Under the pieces are notes generated by a model. The model worked only from the letters and a program-made list of their open reading frames with translations. It had not been told where the DNA came from and made no database searches. Below are positions 56,379 through 64,000 of a stretch of 64,000 bases of DNA, in pieces. The stretch is taken from the NCBI RefSeq assembly GCF_036421915.1, contig NZ_JAZGOM010000001.1, one strand, 5' to 3'. Within the stretch, counting starts at the first letter, position 1, and each line of letters starts with the position of its first letter. Source of the DNA: Georgenia_A wangjunii (GTDB lineage: Bacteria; Actinomycetota; Actinomycetes; Actinomycetales; Actinomycetaceae). The position numbers and the translations under genes were made by a program.

Positions 56379-57583
56379 CGGGTGCCCTCCCGCGAGCCGG
56401 CGCCAGCCGTGGCGGTGCCGTCGGCAGCGTCGTCGGCGAAGGACCGCTGGTAGGCGGCGAACAGTGCGCGCTCCTCCTCGACGAGGGGGTGCGCGGCGCT
56501 GTAGACGTGGTCGAACATCGACTCCGGTGCCGGCGGGGTGAGTGCGCGGCAGTACTCGCGCGTGCTCTTCCCGAGCTCCTCGGCGCGCTCCTCGACCGCG
56601 GAGAAGAACGCCTCGTCCGCCGCGCCGCTCGACTCGAGGTAGGCGCGGAGCCGGGCGATGGGGTCGCGGCCGCGCCACGACTCCTCCTCCTCCGAGGTGC
56701 GGTACCGCGTCGGGTCGTCGGACGTCGTGTGCGCGCCCATCCGGTACGTGTACGCCTCGATGAAGGTCGGGCCGCCGCCGCTGCGCGCACGCTCGAGGGC
56801 CTCGGCCGTGACGGCGTAGGTGGCCAGGACGTCGTTGCCGTCCACCCGTACCGACGGGATGCCGACGCCCTGGCCGCGGCGCGCGAGCGGCACGCGGGCC
56901 TGGCCGGTGGTCGGCACCGAGATCGCCCACTGGTTGTTCTGGCAGAAGAAGACGACAGGCGCGTCGTTGACGGCCGCGAAGACCATGGCCTCGTGGACGT
57001 CGCCCTGCGACGTGGCGCCGTCCCCGAAGTAGGCGACGACGGCGCGGTCCCGGTCCGGCTCGCCCGTGCCGACGTCGCCGTCGCGCTGGACTCCCATGGC
57101 GTATCCCGTGGCGTGGAGGGCGTGGGAGCCGATGACGAACGTGTAGAGGTGGAAGTTGTGGGCCGTCGGGTCCCAGCCTCCGTGCTCGACGCCCCGGAAG
57201 ACGCGCAGGAGCCGGCGGACGTCGAGGCCGCGGGTGTGAGCCACCCCGTGCTCCCGGTAGGAGGGGAACACGAAGTCCTGGCTCGCCATCGCCCGCCCGG
57301 AGCCGACCTGGGCCGCCTCCTGGCCGAGGCTCGGCGGCCACAGCCCCAGCTCTCCCTGACGCTGGAGCGAGGTCGCCTCGGCGTCGAACCGGCGGGTGAG
57401 GACCATGTCCGCGTAGAACCCGCGGAGGGACTCGTCGTCGAGCCCGGCCGCGAGCGGGCCGTACACGTCATGGTCGAGGCGGCGACCCTGGGCGTCGAGC
57501 AGCTGCACGAGCGCGTCGGGATCGTCCGACTTGCTCGTCATGGCCAACGTGGGGGCTGAACCCGTGGTGGTGGGGGCATCCAT
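56375..57583 (-). CDS. bkdA: 2-oxoacid dehydrogenase E1 alpha subunit
   Basis: A 402-residue E1 alpha subunit with the thiamine-diphosphate motif GDGATSQGDVHEAMVFAAVNDAPVVFFCQNN (shortened; GDG...N), FPSYREHGVAHTRG, and the MGAHTTSDDPTRYRT loop that is phosphorylated in eukaryotes but not here. It decarboxylates the 2-oxo acid and passes the acyl group to E2. Its promoter region holds a perfect CCTACGC-CA-GCGTAGG palindrome. Start at ATG 57583; a second Met at residue 15 is possible. Confidence 0.92.
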   Translation of the reverse strand: MDAPTTTGSAPTLAMTSKSDDPDALVQLLDAQGRRLDHDVYGPLAAGLDDESLRGFYADMVLTRRFDAEATSLQRQGELGLWPPSLGQEAAQVGSGRAMASQDFVFPSYREHGVAHTRGLDVRRLLRVFRGVEHGGWDPTAHNFHLYTFVIGSHALHATGYAMGVQRDGDVGTGEPDRDRAVVAYFGDGATSQGDVHEAMVFAAVNDAPVVFFCQNNQWAISVPTTGQARVPLARRGQGVGIPSVRVDGNDVLATYAVTAEALERARSGGGPTFIEAYTYRMGAHTTSDDPTRYRTSEEEESWRGRDPIARLRAYLESSGAADEAFFSAVEERAEELGKSTREYCRALTPPAPESMFDHVYSAAHPLVEEERALFAAYQRSFADDAADGTATAGAGSREGTR

Positions 57584-57625
57584 CGGTGGTCACGCACTCC
57601 TCACGCCGGGGGGTCGGGCCTCGAA

Positions 57626-57641
57626 CCTACGCCAGCGTAGG
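57626..57641. promoter_or_regulatory. palindromic operator upstream of the bkd operon
   Basis: CCTACGC-ca-GCGTAGG, a perfect 7-bp inverted repeat 43-58 bp before the E1 alpha start. Further GTAGG/CTACG half sites lie at 57642-57646, 57651-57655 and 57664-57668. This looks like the binding site of a transcriptional regulator, perhaps one that responds to branched-chain amino acids. Confidence 0.5.
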
Positions 57642-57843
57642 CTACGGGTGCGTAGGTCGCGGTTGTAGGACACCCACAGTTCTCCGCGGCGTCACTTGTG
57701 CGCCGCTGCGCGCCCGCCGGCGTTCCGGCCCCGCCCAAGGCCCGGTTCCGCCCTTCCCGCCCTCGGCCCGCCGCCGATCCGCCCCGCCCAGCTGCTACGC
57801 GGTGCGTGCAGACGCCGGCATCAAGGAGGGCCTGGGGACCCGC

Positions 57844-58929
57844 TCAGCGCAGGAGGGCGGTGCGCTCGCGGCCCGTCGCGGCGATCCGCAGGAAGGTGTC
57901 GTTGGCGTCGTGCTCGCCGATGCTCACGCGCACGCCGTCGCCGGCGAAGGCCCGCACGAGAGCACCCTCCGCGGCGCTCTCCTGCGCGAAGGCGAGCGCT
58001 CGGTGGGCCAGCGGCAGCCAGATGAAGTTGCCCTGCGCGTCCGGGACGTCCCAGCCCTGGTCGCGGAGCGCCGCGACGACGCGGGTCCGCTCGGCGACGA
58101 CGAGCTCGACCCGTTCGAGCAGTGCGGCCTCGGCCCGTAGCGAGGCGAGGGCGGCCACCTGCGCGAGCGCGTTGACCCCGAACGGCGTCGACGCGGAGCG
58201 CAGGCCGCGGATGAGCCGGGGCCGGGCGAGGGCGTAGCCGACCCGCAGGCCGGCCAGGCCGTACGCCTTGGAGAACGTCCGCAGGAGGACGACGTTCTTG
58301 TGGTCGCGCAGGAGCGCGAGGCCGTCGACGACGTCGGGGTCACGCACGAACTCGACGTAGGCCTCGTCGAGGACGACGAGCACCTCGCGCGGGACCTGCG
58401 CGAGCAGCTCCCGGACCTCGGCCTCCCGCAGGGCCGGACCCGTCGGGTTGTTGGGGCTGCACAGGAGGACCGCGCGGGTCCGCGCGGTGATCGCGGCGGC
58501 CATGGCGGGCAGGTCGTGCCGGCCGTCCGCCCTGAGCGGCACCGTGACGGAGCGTGCGCCGGCCACCTGGACGGCGATGGGGTAGGCCTCGAACGTGCGC
58601 CACGCATGGACCACCTCGTCGCCCGGGACGCACGCCGCCGTGAGGAGCGTCTCGAGGACGCCGACCGACCCGTTCCCGACGACGACGCGCTCCGCACCGA
58701 CCCCGAGCCGCTCCCCGAGCGCCTCGACGAGGTCCGTGGCGTACATGTCCGGGTACCGGTTGAGGTCGGCCGCGGCGTCCGATACGGCGGCGAGCACGCC
58801 CGGCAGGGGCGGGAACGGGTTCTCGTTCGAGGAGAGCTTGTAGGCCGTCGCGCCGGCGGCCGGGCGGCCGCCCGGCACGTAGGCGGGGAGCGAGGCGACG
58901 TCAGGACGCAAGCGGAACGCGGGTGCCAT
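57844..58929 (-). CDS. hisC: histidinol-phosphate/aromatic aminotransferase
   Basis: A 361-residue PLP-dependent class I/II aminotransferase. Visible: YKLSSNENPFPPLP at the start (HisC-type substrate loop), GNGSVGVLETLL, CSPNNPTGPALREAEV, LDEAYVEF, and TFSKAYGLAGLRVGYA with the PLP Lys. It matches HisC and the related aromatic aminotransferase Pat. The gene is alone (no his genes nearby), so it may be the Pat-type paralogue. Confidence 0.87.
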   Translation of the reverse strand: MAPAFRLRPDVASLPAYVPGGRPAAGATAYKLSSNENPFPPLPGVLAAVSDAAADLNRYPDMYATDLVEALGERLGVGAERVVVGNGSVGVLETLLTAACVPGDEVVHAWRTFEAYPIAVQVAGARSVTVPLRADGRHDLPAMAAAITARTRAVLLCSPNNPTGPALREAEVRELLAQVPREVLVVLDEAYVEFVRDPDVVDGLALLRDHKNVVLLRTFSKAYGLAGLRVGYALARPRLIRGLRSASTPFGVNALAQVAALASLRAEAALLERVELVVAERTRVVAALRDQGWDVPDAQGNFIWLPLAHRALAFAQESAAEGALVRAFAGDGVRVSIGEHDANDTFLRIAATGRERTALLR

Positions 58930-58978
58930 GGGTCAAGGATGCCCCCTCCCGGGTGGTGCGAGGTGGGACGATCGGTGC

Positions 58979-59356
58979 ATGGGCTTCCTCATCCGACTTC
59001 TCGTCAACGCCGTGGCCATCTGGCTGACCGCGTTCTTCCTCGACGGCGTCACCCTCACGCAGGGCGAGACGACCCTCGACCAGGTGCTCGTCGTCGCCGT
59101 CGTCGCACTCGTCTTCACGCTGGTCAACGCGGTGGTCAAACCGGTGGTCAAGCTGTTCTCGCTCCCGCTGACGATCCTCACCCTCGGCCTGTTCACCCTC
59201 GTCATCAACGCGCTCATGGTCATGCTCACGAGCTGGATCACGAGCTTCACCGACTGGGGCATGGCCGTCGAGGGCTTCTGGTGGGCGCTCGGCGCGGGCC
59301 TCGTCATCTCGATCATCACGGGCCTCCTCAACCTCCTCCTCCCCGGCAAGCGCTGA
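58979..59356 (+). CDS. holin-like small membrane protein (Phage_holin_4_2 type)
   Basis: A 125-residue hydrophobic protein with four helices and the PF04020 block NAVVKPVVKLFSLPLTILTLGLFTLVINALMVML (shortened). The family is widespread in bacterial chromosomes and is unrelated to true phage lysis. Function unknown. Convergent with the lipase-like gene. Confidence 0.8.
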   Translation: MGFLIRLLVNAVAIWLTAFFLDGVTLTQGETTLDQVLVVAVVALVFTLVNAVVKPVVKLFSLPLTILTLGLFTLVINALMVMLTSWITSFTDWGMAVEGFWWALGAGLVISIITGLLNLLLPGKR

Positions 59357-59393
59357 GCGCCCCGACGACCGCTGAGCCCCCCCCCCGCGGCTC

Positions 59394-60962
59394 TCACCCG
59401 GCGACCCGGCTCACCTGGAACACCGTCGACGTGACGGTCGCGCCGGGGCCGCCGGCGATGCGTGCGGTGCGCTCGGCGAAGTAGCTCACCGAGGCGTCGC
59501 CGCTCACCTCGGCGAGGTCCGCCGTCTGCGCGTAGGTGCCGAGCGCGTGCGCCGAGGAGAACGTGACGGCGGTGCCGGCCGGGCCGGTGGTCCCCGTCGT
59601 GAGCGAGCGCGCGACGGTCGTGCGCCGCAGCTCGCGCGGAGCACTGACGCCGTCGAGCCCCGGGACCATGTCCTCGAGGTGCTCGAGGTGGAGGACGTCC
59701 ACGCCCGGCGGCGTCGGCATGTGCCCGACGGGGCTCCCGGCGGTGAGGACCGTCGCGACGGTGAACCGCAGCGCGACGACCGGGTCGGCGGCGAGCCGCA
59801 TGGCGGTCATCCCGCCCTGGCTGTGCCCGACGAGCGCCACCTCCTCCCCGGGCGGGATGCCGGCCTGCTCCATCGCCCGGACGACGCCCGCCTCGACATC
59901 CGTCGAGAGGCCGGCGTACGCCTCGACATTCGTCAGGTTGTCCATGGGGTTGCGCCCGCCACCGCCCTGGTTCTGGGTACCGGGGACGAGGACGGTCCAC
60001 GTGCGCCGGCCGTCGCGGTGGACGGTGCGACGGACCTCCACCGTGCCCGGCGCACCCCCGCTGCCCGGCATGAGCCGGGCCATCGCCCGCAGCGTGTCTC
60101 CCGCCCCACGCGCCGGCGGCACGCGGCGCGGCGGCAGCACCGCGGTGACCTCGACGCCGTACCGGCCCGCCGCGTCCCCGACGACGAGCGCCGGCAGGAC
60201 GCCGGCACCGAGGGCGAGCGGGAGCAACGCGCGCTCTCCCGGCGACATCTCGCCCGGGACGAGGCGCCTGCCCCCGACCGTCAGCTCCTCCGGCAGGAGG
60301 AACCACGGCACGTAGTGCTGCGCCTCCGCACCGGCCTCCCGCACCGCGCGCTGGGTGGCGACCCCGTGCGGGGTGCGGCGCTCACGGCCCGGCACGTGGA
60401 GCGTCGTCAGCGCGAGCTCGAGGCCGGAGCGGTCCGGCAGGACGGTCAGCGGTCGCCCGGCGAGCATGCCCGTGCTCACGACCGCCGAACCGACGGCACG
60501 CCCGATGAAGGCCCCCGGCGAGAGCAGCCGCTGGAGGAACGCGAACGCCGACGGCTCGCTGAGGGCGCCGACGAGGGGGCGCGAGCCCTCCTCGGCCTCG
60601 GCGTAGAAGATCCGCGCCTGGCACAGGCAGGCCTCGAGAAGCTCGACGTCGCGGTCGAGCGTGGCAACGGCGACGCTCCCCTCGAGCGCCTCGTCCGCCG
60701 CCCGCACCACCCTCGGGGCCGTCGCTGGGGCGAGGCCTGCCTCGAGGCGCGCGTGGCCGCGCGCCCTGAGCAGCGACGTCTCGACGGTGCGCAGCAGACG
60801 GCGGGCCTCGTCCAGCGCCTCCCCGAGCCGGACCAGCTCCGCGGTGTCCACCCGGGTGCGGCCGACGCCGCCGTAGACGTGGACGGCCATCAGGTCCAGG
60901 TCGCCGGTCGCGGGCAGGAGGACGGAGCCCTCGCCGTCGCGGCTGCGCCAGTGAGCCGTCAC
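59394..60962 (-). CDS. lipase-like alpha/beta hydrolase with helical N-terminus
   Basis: A 522-residue protein from GTG 60962. Residues 1-130 are helical (DLMAVHVYGGVGRTRVDTAELVRLGEALDEARRLLRTVETSLLRA, shortened) and resemble WXG100/EspA-like packing; the rest includes an alpha/beta hydrolase with the elbow GHSQGGMTAMRLA (Ser nucleophile) and VGHMPTPPGVDVLHLEHLEDMVP. The start overlaps the upstream small helical gene by 4 bp. No signal peptide is visible. The pair might be an ESX/type VII secreted enzyme with its partner, which is inference. Confidence 0.75.
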   Translation of the reverse strand: MTAHWRSRDGEGSVLLPATGDLDLMAVHVYGGVGRTRVDTAELVRLGEALDEARRLLRTVETSLLRARGHARLEAGLAPATAPRVVRAADEALEGSVAVATLDRDVELLEACLCQARIFYAEAEEGSRPLVGALSEPSAFAFLQRLLSPGAFIGRAVGSAVVSTGMLAGRPLTVLPDRSGLELALTTLHVPGRERRTPHGVATQRAVREAGAEAQHYVPWFLLPEELTVGGRRLVPGEMSPGERALLPLALGAGVLPALVVGDAAGRYGVEVTAVLPPRRVPPARGAGDTLRAMARLMPGSGGAPGTVEVRRTVHRDGRRTWTVLVPGTQNQGGGGRNPMDNLTNVEAYAGLSTDVEAGVVRAMEQAGIPPGEEVALVGHSQGGMTAMRLAADPVVALRFTVATVLTAGSPVGHMPTPPGVDVLHLEHLEDMVPGLDGVSAPRELRRTTVARSLTTGTTGPAGTAVTFSSAHALGTYAQTADLAEVSGDASVSYFAERTARIAGGPGATVTSTVFQVSRVAG

Positions 60963-61258
60963 GGGCCGTCCCCGCTCATCCGCGCCCGGGCCACCGCCAC
61001 CTCGCGCGCGAGGAGGAGCGCTGCGGCACCGACGCCCTCGATGGCCTCCCCCAGGCGGTGGGAGCGTCCGAGGAGGTCGATGAGAGCGCCGCTGTACTCC
61101 TCGGCCGCGGGTGAGACCCACTCGGTGGGCAGGGCCGCGCGGAGGGCGTCCTGAACCTCCTCGAGGAAGCGCGTCGCCAGGCCGACGTCCTCGAGTGCGG
61201 CGCCGCTGCCGTCCCACGACGGCGGTGGCGCACCTACGCAGATCGACGGTTCGCTCAC
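60959..61258 (-). CDS. small helical WXG-like protein
   Basis: A 99-residue all-helical protein. In the middle is EWVSPAAEEYSGAL, comparable to the W-x-G/S turn of WXG100 proteins. The start (GTG 61258) follows GGAGGGAG. It overlaps the hydrolase by 4 bp. Typical ESAT-6-like proteins are about 95-105 residues. No YxxxD/E export tail is obvious at the C-terminus. Possible partner of the hydrolase. Confidence 0.6.
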   Translation of the reverse strand: MSEPSICVGAPPPSWDGSGAALEDVGLATRFLEEVQDALRAALPTEWVSPAAEEYSGALIDLLGRSHRLGEAIEGVGAAALLLAREVAVARARMSGDGP

Positions 61259-61445
61259 GGCGGGCTCCCTCCGCACCGGGCCGGTCCCGGCTGGTGCGCA
61301 CGACGGTAGGAAGCACCACCCGCACGGCTCCGGCCGCACGGGCCCCCGCCGGGACGCACTCGCGCCGCGCCGCCCTGTGGAGGAACGGCTCGAGAGCAGG
61401 AGGGGCCCGGTGGAACCGCACGCACGGACGGGCGACAATGCGGCC

Positions 61446-61961
61446 ATGAGCCCCCGCCCGTACACCGTGTCCTTCGTCTGCACCGGCAACATCTGCCGAT
61501 CACCCATCGGGGAGGTCGTCCTGCGGGACCTCATCGCCGAGGCGGACCTTCCGGCCGACGTCGAGGTCGTCTCGGCGGGTACGGGCGACTGGCACGTCGG
61601 CGGCCCGGCCGACCCGCGCGCCGTCGCCACCCTCTCCGAGCTCGGCCACGACGGCTCCGCGCACCGGGCCCAGCAGTTCGTCCGCGAGAGCTTCGCCGAG
61701 GCCGACCTCGTCCTCGCCCTCGACCGCAGCCACGAGCGGGCGCTGCGCGCCATGGCCCCGACGGCGCAGGACGCCGAGAAGGTCCGGCTGCTGCGCGCCT
61801 TCGACGCCGAGGCCGTCGCCGCGGGCGAGCTCGAGGTCGACGACCCCTACTTCGGCGACGACGCCGGCTTCCGCCGGACGTACGAGGAGGTCCTTCCCGC
61901 CTGCCGCGGCGTCGTCGAGCACCTGCGCAACGTCCTCACCGAGGACGCCGCCCGGCGGTGA
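61446..61961 (+). CDS. low-molecular-weight protein tyrosine phosphatase
   Basis: A 171-residue LMW-PTP. Catalytic loop CTGNICRSP (Cys12, Arg18) and the general-acid DPYFGDD motif near the C-terminus are both present. It dephosphorylates phosphotyrosine; in Actinobacteria (PtpA-like) roles in signalling or envelope sugar metabolism are known. The start ATG at 61446. It is coupled to the following kinase-like gene (GTGA). Confidence 0.92.
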   Translation: MSPRPYTVSFVCTGNICRSPIGEVVLRDLIAEADLPADVEVVSAGTGDWHVGGPADPRAVATLSELGHDGSAHRAQQFVRESFAEADLVLALDRSHERALRAMAPTAQDAEKVRLLRAFDAEAVAAGELEVDDPYFGDDAGFRRTYEEVLPACRGVVEHLRNVLTEDAARR

Positions 61962-62761
61962 GTCCGCGCACCGTCCGCAAGGAGGGCCCGCCCGGCGCGA
62001 TCGCCGCCGAGGTCGCCGGGCTGCGCTGGCTCGCCGGCGCGGAGCCCGACGGCGGCGCACGCGTGGTCCGCGTTGCCGGCACCGGTCCGGGCTGGCTCGA
62101 GACGGCGCACGTCGCGCAGACCGCGCCGGATGCCGCGGCCGCCGAGGCCTTCGGGAGGAGCCTCGCGCGCACGCACGCCGCCGGGGCTCCGGCGTTCGGC
62201 AGCGCCCCGCCCGGCGCCCCGGCGGAGGGCGTCATGGGTGCGGCGCCGCTGCCCTGGCACCGCGACCCCGCGGACGCCCGTGCGACGTGGGGCGAGTTCT
62301 ACGCGGCGGAGCGGCTCCTGCCGTACCTGGCGGACGCCGTCGGGAACGCCTCGCTCGACGTCGCCGGGGCACGCGTCGTCGAGCGATGCGCCGCCCGCGT
62401 GGCCGACGGGCGCTTCGACGCCCCCCAGCCCGCGCTCGTGCACGGCCCCGCCGCCCGGCTGCACGGGGACCTGTGGAGCGGGAACGTCCTCTGGGCCGCT
62501 CGCGGCAGCGGTGCGGAGGCCGTCCTCATCGACCCGGCGGCGCACGGCGGCCACGCAGAGTCCGACCTCGCCCAGCTCATCGTCTTCGGCGCCCCGCACG
62601 AGGAGCGGATCCGCGCCGCGTACGACGAGATCTCCCCGTTCGCGAACGGCTGGCGCGAGCGTGTGGGGCTGCACCAGCTCCACATGCTCCTCGTCCACGC
62701 CGCCCTCTTCGGCGGCGGGTACGGGGAGCGCACCATCGACGTCGCGCGCCGTTACGCCTGA
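61958..62761 (+). CDS. fructosamine kinase family protein
   Basis: A 267-residue kinase-fold protein of the fructosamine/ketosamine kinase family. Motifs: LARTHAAGAPAFGSAPP, catalytic loop LHGDLWSGNVLW, metal-binding LIDPAAHGGHAESDLAQL. It phosphorylates ketosamines formed by glycation, aiding protein deglycation. GTG start overlaps the phosphatase stop. LMW-PTP and fructosamine kinase genes adjacent as here are common in Actinobacteria. Confidence 0.88.
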   Translation: MSPRTVRKEGPPGAIAAEVAGLRWLAGAEPDGGARVVRVAGTGPGWLETAHVAQTAPDAAAAEAFGRSLARTHAAGAPAFGSAPPGAPAEGVMGAAPLPWHRDPADARATWGEFYAAERLLPYLADAVGNASLDVAGARVVERCAARVADGRFDAPQPALVHGPAARLHGDLWSGNVLWAARGSGAEAVLIDPAAHGGHAESDLAQLIVFGAPHEERIRAAYDEISPFANGWRERVGLHQLHMLLVHAALFGGGYGERTIDVARRYA

Positions 62762-62807
62762 TCGCAGCGACGTGCCGCGCGGGCCGGCTCGCGCCGCCGC
62801 CTGGGCG

Positions 62808-62870
62808 CCCGGACGCGGTCAGCCGCTGGGCATCTCGCCTCCGTCCGGTCACCCGGACGTGGTCAGCCGC
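62808..62870. repeat. 19-bp direct repeat upstream of purB
   Basis: CCCGGACG(C/T)GGTCAGCCGC at 62808-62826 and 62852-62870, one mismatch, 44 bp apart. It lies in the 191-bp gap before purB; there is no gene in the gap. Confidence 0.65.
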
Positions 62871-62952
62871 CAGACGTCGCGCTTTCGACTCCCCTGGATC
62901 GCCTCGCGGACGCGCCCGCCGCGAGGCCCGCCGGCTCTGGGAGGATGGACCC

Positions 62953-64000
62953 ATGAGCGCCGTCGACCGTCCCCAGCCGGATCCCGCAGCCCGCGTCAAC
63001 CTCGCCGAGCTCGCCCCGGCGATCGCGCTCGACCCGCTCGACGGGCGCTACCGCGGCGTCGTCGCGCCGCTCGTCGACCACCTCTCCGAGGCCGCGCTCA
63101 ACCGGGCCCGCCTCCACGTCGAGGTCGAGTGGCTCGTCCACCTCACCCGCAGCGCCGCCCTGCCGGGTGCGCCGGACCTGAGCGAGGCGGATGTCGCCTA
63201 CCTCCGCGGCGTCGTCGCCGGCTTCGGCCAGGCCGAGATCGCCGAGCTGGCCGAGATCGAGCGGGAGACCCGCCACGACGTCAAGGCCGTCGAGTACTTC
63301 CTCAAGCGCCGGCTCGCCGCCGCCCCCGACCACGTCGGCGCGGGCACGGTGCTGCCGTCGGTGGGCGAGATCGTCCACATCTTCTGCACGAGCGAGGACA
63401 TCAACAACCTCGCCTACGCCCTCACGGTGCGCGACGCCGTCGGGCGCGTCTGGCTCCCCGCCGCGAGCGCCCTCGTCGACGACGTCGCGGCCCTCGCGCG
63501 CCAGCACGCGGACGTCGCCATGCTCGCCCGCACCCACGGCCAGCCCGCCACGCCGACGACGCTCGGCAAGGAGGTCGCCGTCCTCGCGGCGCGCCTGCGC
63601 CGCCAGCTCGAGCGGGTCGGCCGCGCGGAGTTCCTCGGCAAGGTCAACGGCGCCACGGGCACGTACGGCGCGCACGTCGTCTCCGTGCCGACGACCGACT
63701 GGGAGGGTGTGGGGCAGGCGTTCGTCGAGCACCTCGGCCTCACGTGGAACCCCCTGACGACGCAGATCGAGCCGCACGACTGGCAGGCCGAGCTGTACGC
63801 CGACGTCGCGCGCTTCAACCGCGTCCTCCACAACCTCGCGACGGACGCGTGGACGTACATCTCGCTCGGTTACTTCCGCCAGCGGCTCTCCGCCCAGGGG
63901 TCGACCGGTTCCTCGACGATGCCCCACAAGGTCAACCCCATCCGCTTCGAGAACGCCGAGGCCAACCTCGAGATCTCGTGCGCGCTCCTCGACACCCTCG
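62953..64000 (+). CDS. purB: adenylosuccinate lyase (partial, 3' end outside window)
   Basis: The first 349 codons are present and the gene runs off the right edge. Translation starts MSAVDRPQPDP and includes LDPLDGRYRG, THGQPATPTTLGKEVAVLA, KVNGATGTYGAH and the family signature GSSTMPHKVNPIRFEN with the catalytic Ser. It catalyses two steps of purine synthesis (SAICAR cleavage, adenylosuccinate cleavage). The start ATG at 62953 has GAGGAT 6 nt before it, a -10-like hexamer. E. coli-type (PurB) rather than the Bacillus type, judging from the DGRY start and KVNPIRFEN. Confidence 0.93.
   Translation, partial: MSAVDRPQPDPAARVNLAELAPAIALDPLDGRYRGVVAPLVDHLSEAALNRARLHVEVEWLVHLTRSAALPGAPDLSEADVAYLRGVVAGFGQAEIAELAEIERETRHDVKAVEYFLKRRLAAAPDHVGAGTVLPSVGEIVHIFCTSEDINNLAYALTVRDAVGRVWLPAASALVDDVAALARQHADVAMLARTHGQPATPTTLGKEVAVLAARLRRQLERVGRAEFLGKVNGATGTYGAHVVSVPTTDWEGVGQAFVEHLGLTWNPLTTQIEPHDWQAELYADVARFNRVLHNLATDAWTYISLGYFRQRLSAQGSTGSSTMPHKVNPIRFENAEANLEISCALLDTL

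Noticed and set aside
59357..59393. Terminator at the poly-C run between the holin-like and lipase-like genes
   Set aside because: Only a 5-bp GAGCC/GGCTC stem with a C-rich loop; too weak to annotate.

Overview
The window is a very GC-rich chromosomal segment with short intergenic gaps, many 4-bp ATGA/GTGA start-stop overlaps, frequent GTG starts, and several genes whose only start signal is a TANNNT box 6-7 nt upstream (leaderless style). Gene content points to the Actinomycetota, probably Micrococcales: a SigK/RskA-like pair with a class F sortase, LPXTG proteins, a fused MrpA/B antiporter, CtaG/CopD, DUF4235, DUF3618 and DUF2993 proteins, and F420/FMN-type small oxidoreductases. I see no rRNA, CRISPR, transposase or prophage. 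There is one tRNA gene (Gly, CCC). The two edge genes are partial: a DoxX-like gene at the left and purB at the right.

Layout. 1-3.4 kb: DoxX-like protein, an epoxide-hydrolase-like hydrolase, an anchored hypothetical protein, and a one-lobe solute-binding lipoprotein coupled to a CDF transporter. 3.5-6.4 kb: operon of DUF4397 protein, class F sortase, ECF sigma factor and RskA-like anti-sigma factor. 6.4-10.9 kb: thiamine ABC transporter (thiB-thiP-thiQ) behind a TPP riboswitch. 11.3-18.1 kb: Mrp Na+/H+ antiporter operon A(B)-C-D-E-F-G. 18.7-20.8 kb: envelope-stress-type trio (LEA-like protein, holin-like protein, DUF3618) ending in a strong terminator. 20.8-25.1 kb: dcd, tRNA-Gly, two MarR-type regulators, an M50-like membrane protease. 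25.1-32.6 kb: LLM flavin oxidoreductase with a GH13 trehalose-synthase-like enzyme, then a circularly permuted ATP-grasp/alpha-E fusion with a transglutaminase, a PPOX oxidoreductase and a NUDIX hydrolase.

32.6-39.9 kb: LRV protein and aroD, then a MoxR-DUF58-VWA-VWA-TPR-like operon (Bat/aerotolerance type). 40-45.7 kb: CtaG/CopD fusion, DUF2993 protein, secreted hypothetical proteins and an 80-residue LPSTG protein. 45.7-50.2 kb: type I signal peptidase, a DUF305 lipoprotein, a 143-bp perfect palindrome with a partial second copy, and what reads as a copper amine oxidase split into two adjacent genes, the catalytic half carrying an LPMTG wall anchor. 50.4-64 kb: S9 peptidase, SpoIIE-type phosphatase, branched-chain/pyruvate-type 2-oxoacid dehydrogenase E1a-E1b-E2, hisC, a holin-like protein, a WXG-like small protein coupled to a lipase-like hydrolase, LMW-PTP, fructosamine-kinase-like protein and purB.

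The most interesting parts are the split, wall-anchored copper amine oxidase with its copper-themed neighbours, the giant palindrome beside it, the nested RNA structure of the thiamine leader, the sortase/ECF operon, and several unrelated intergenic palindromic repeats that sit at the ends of operons.
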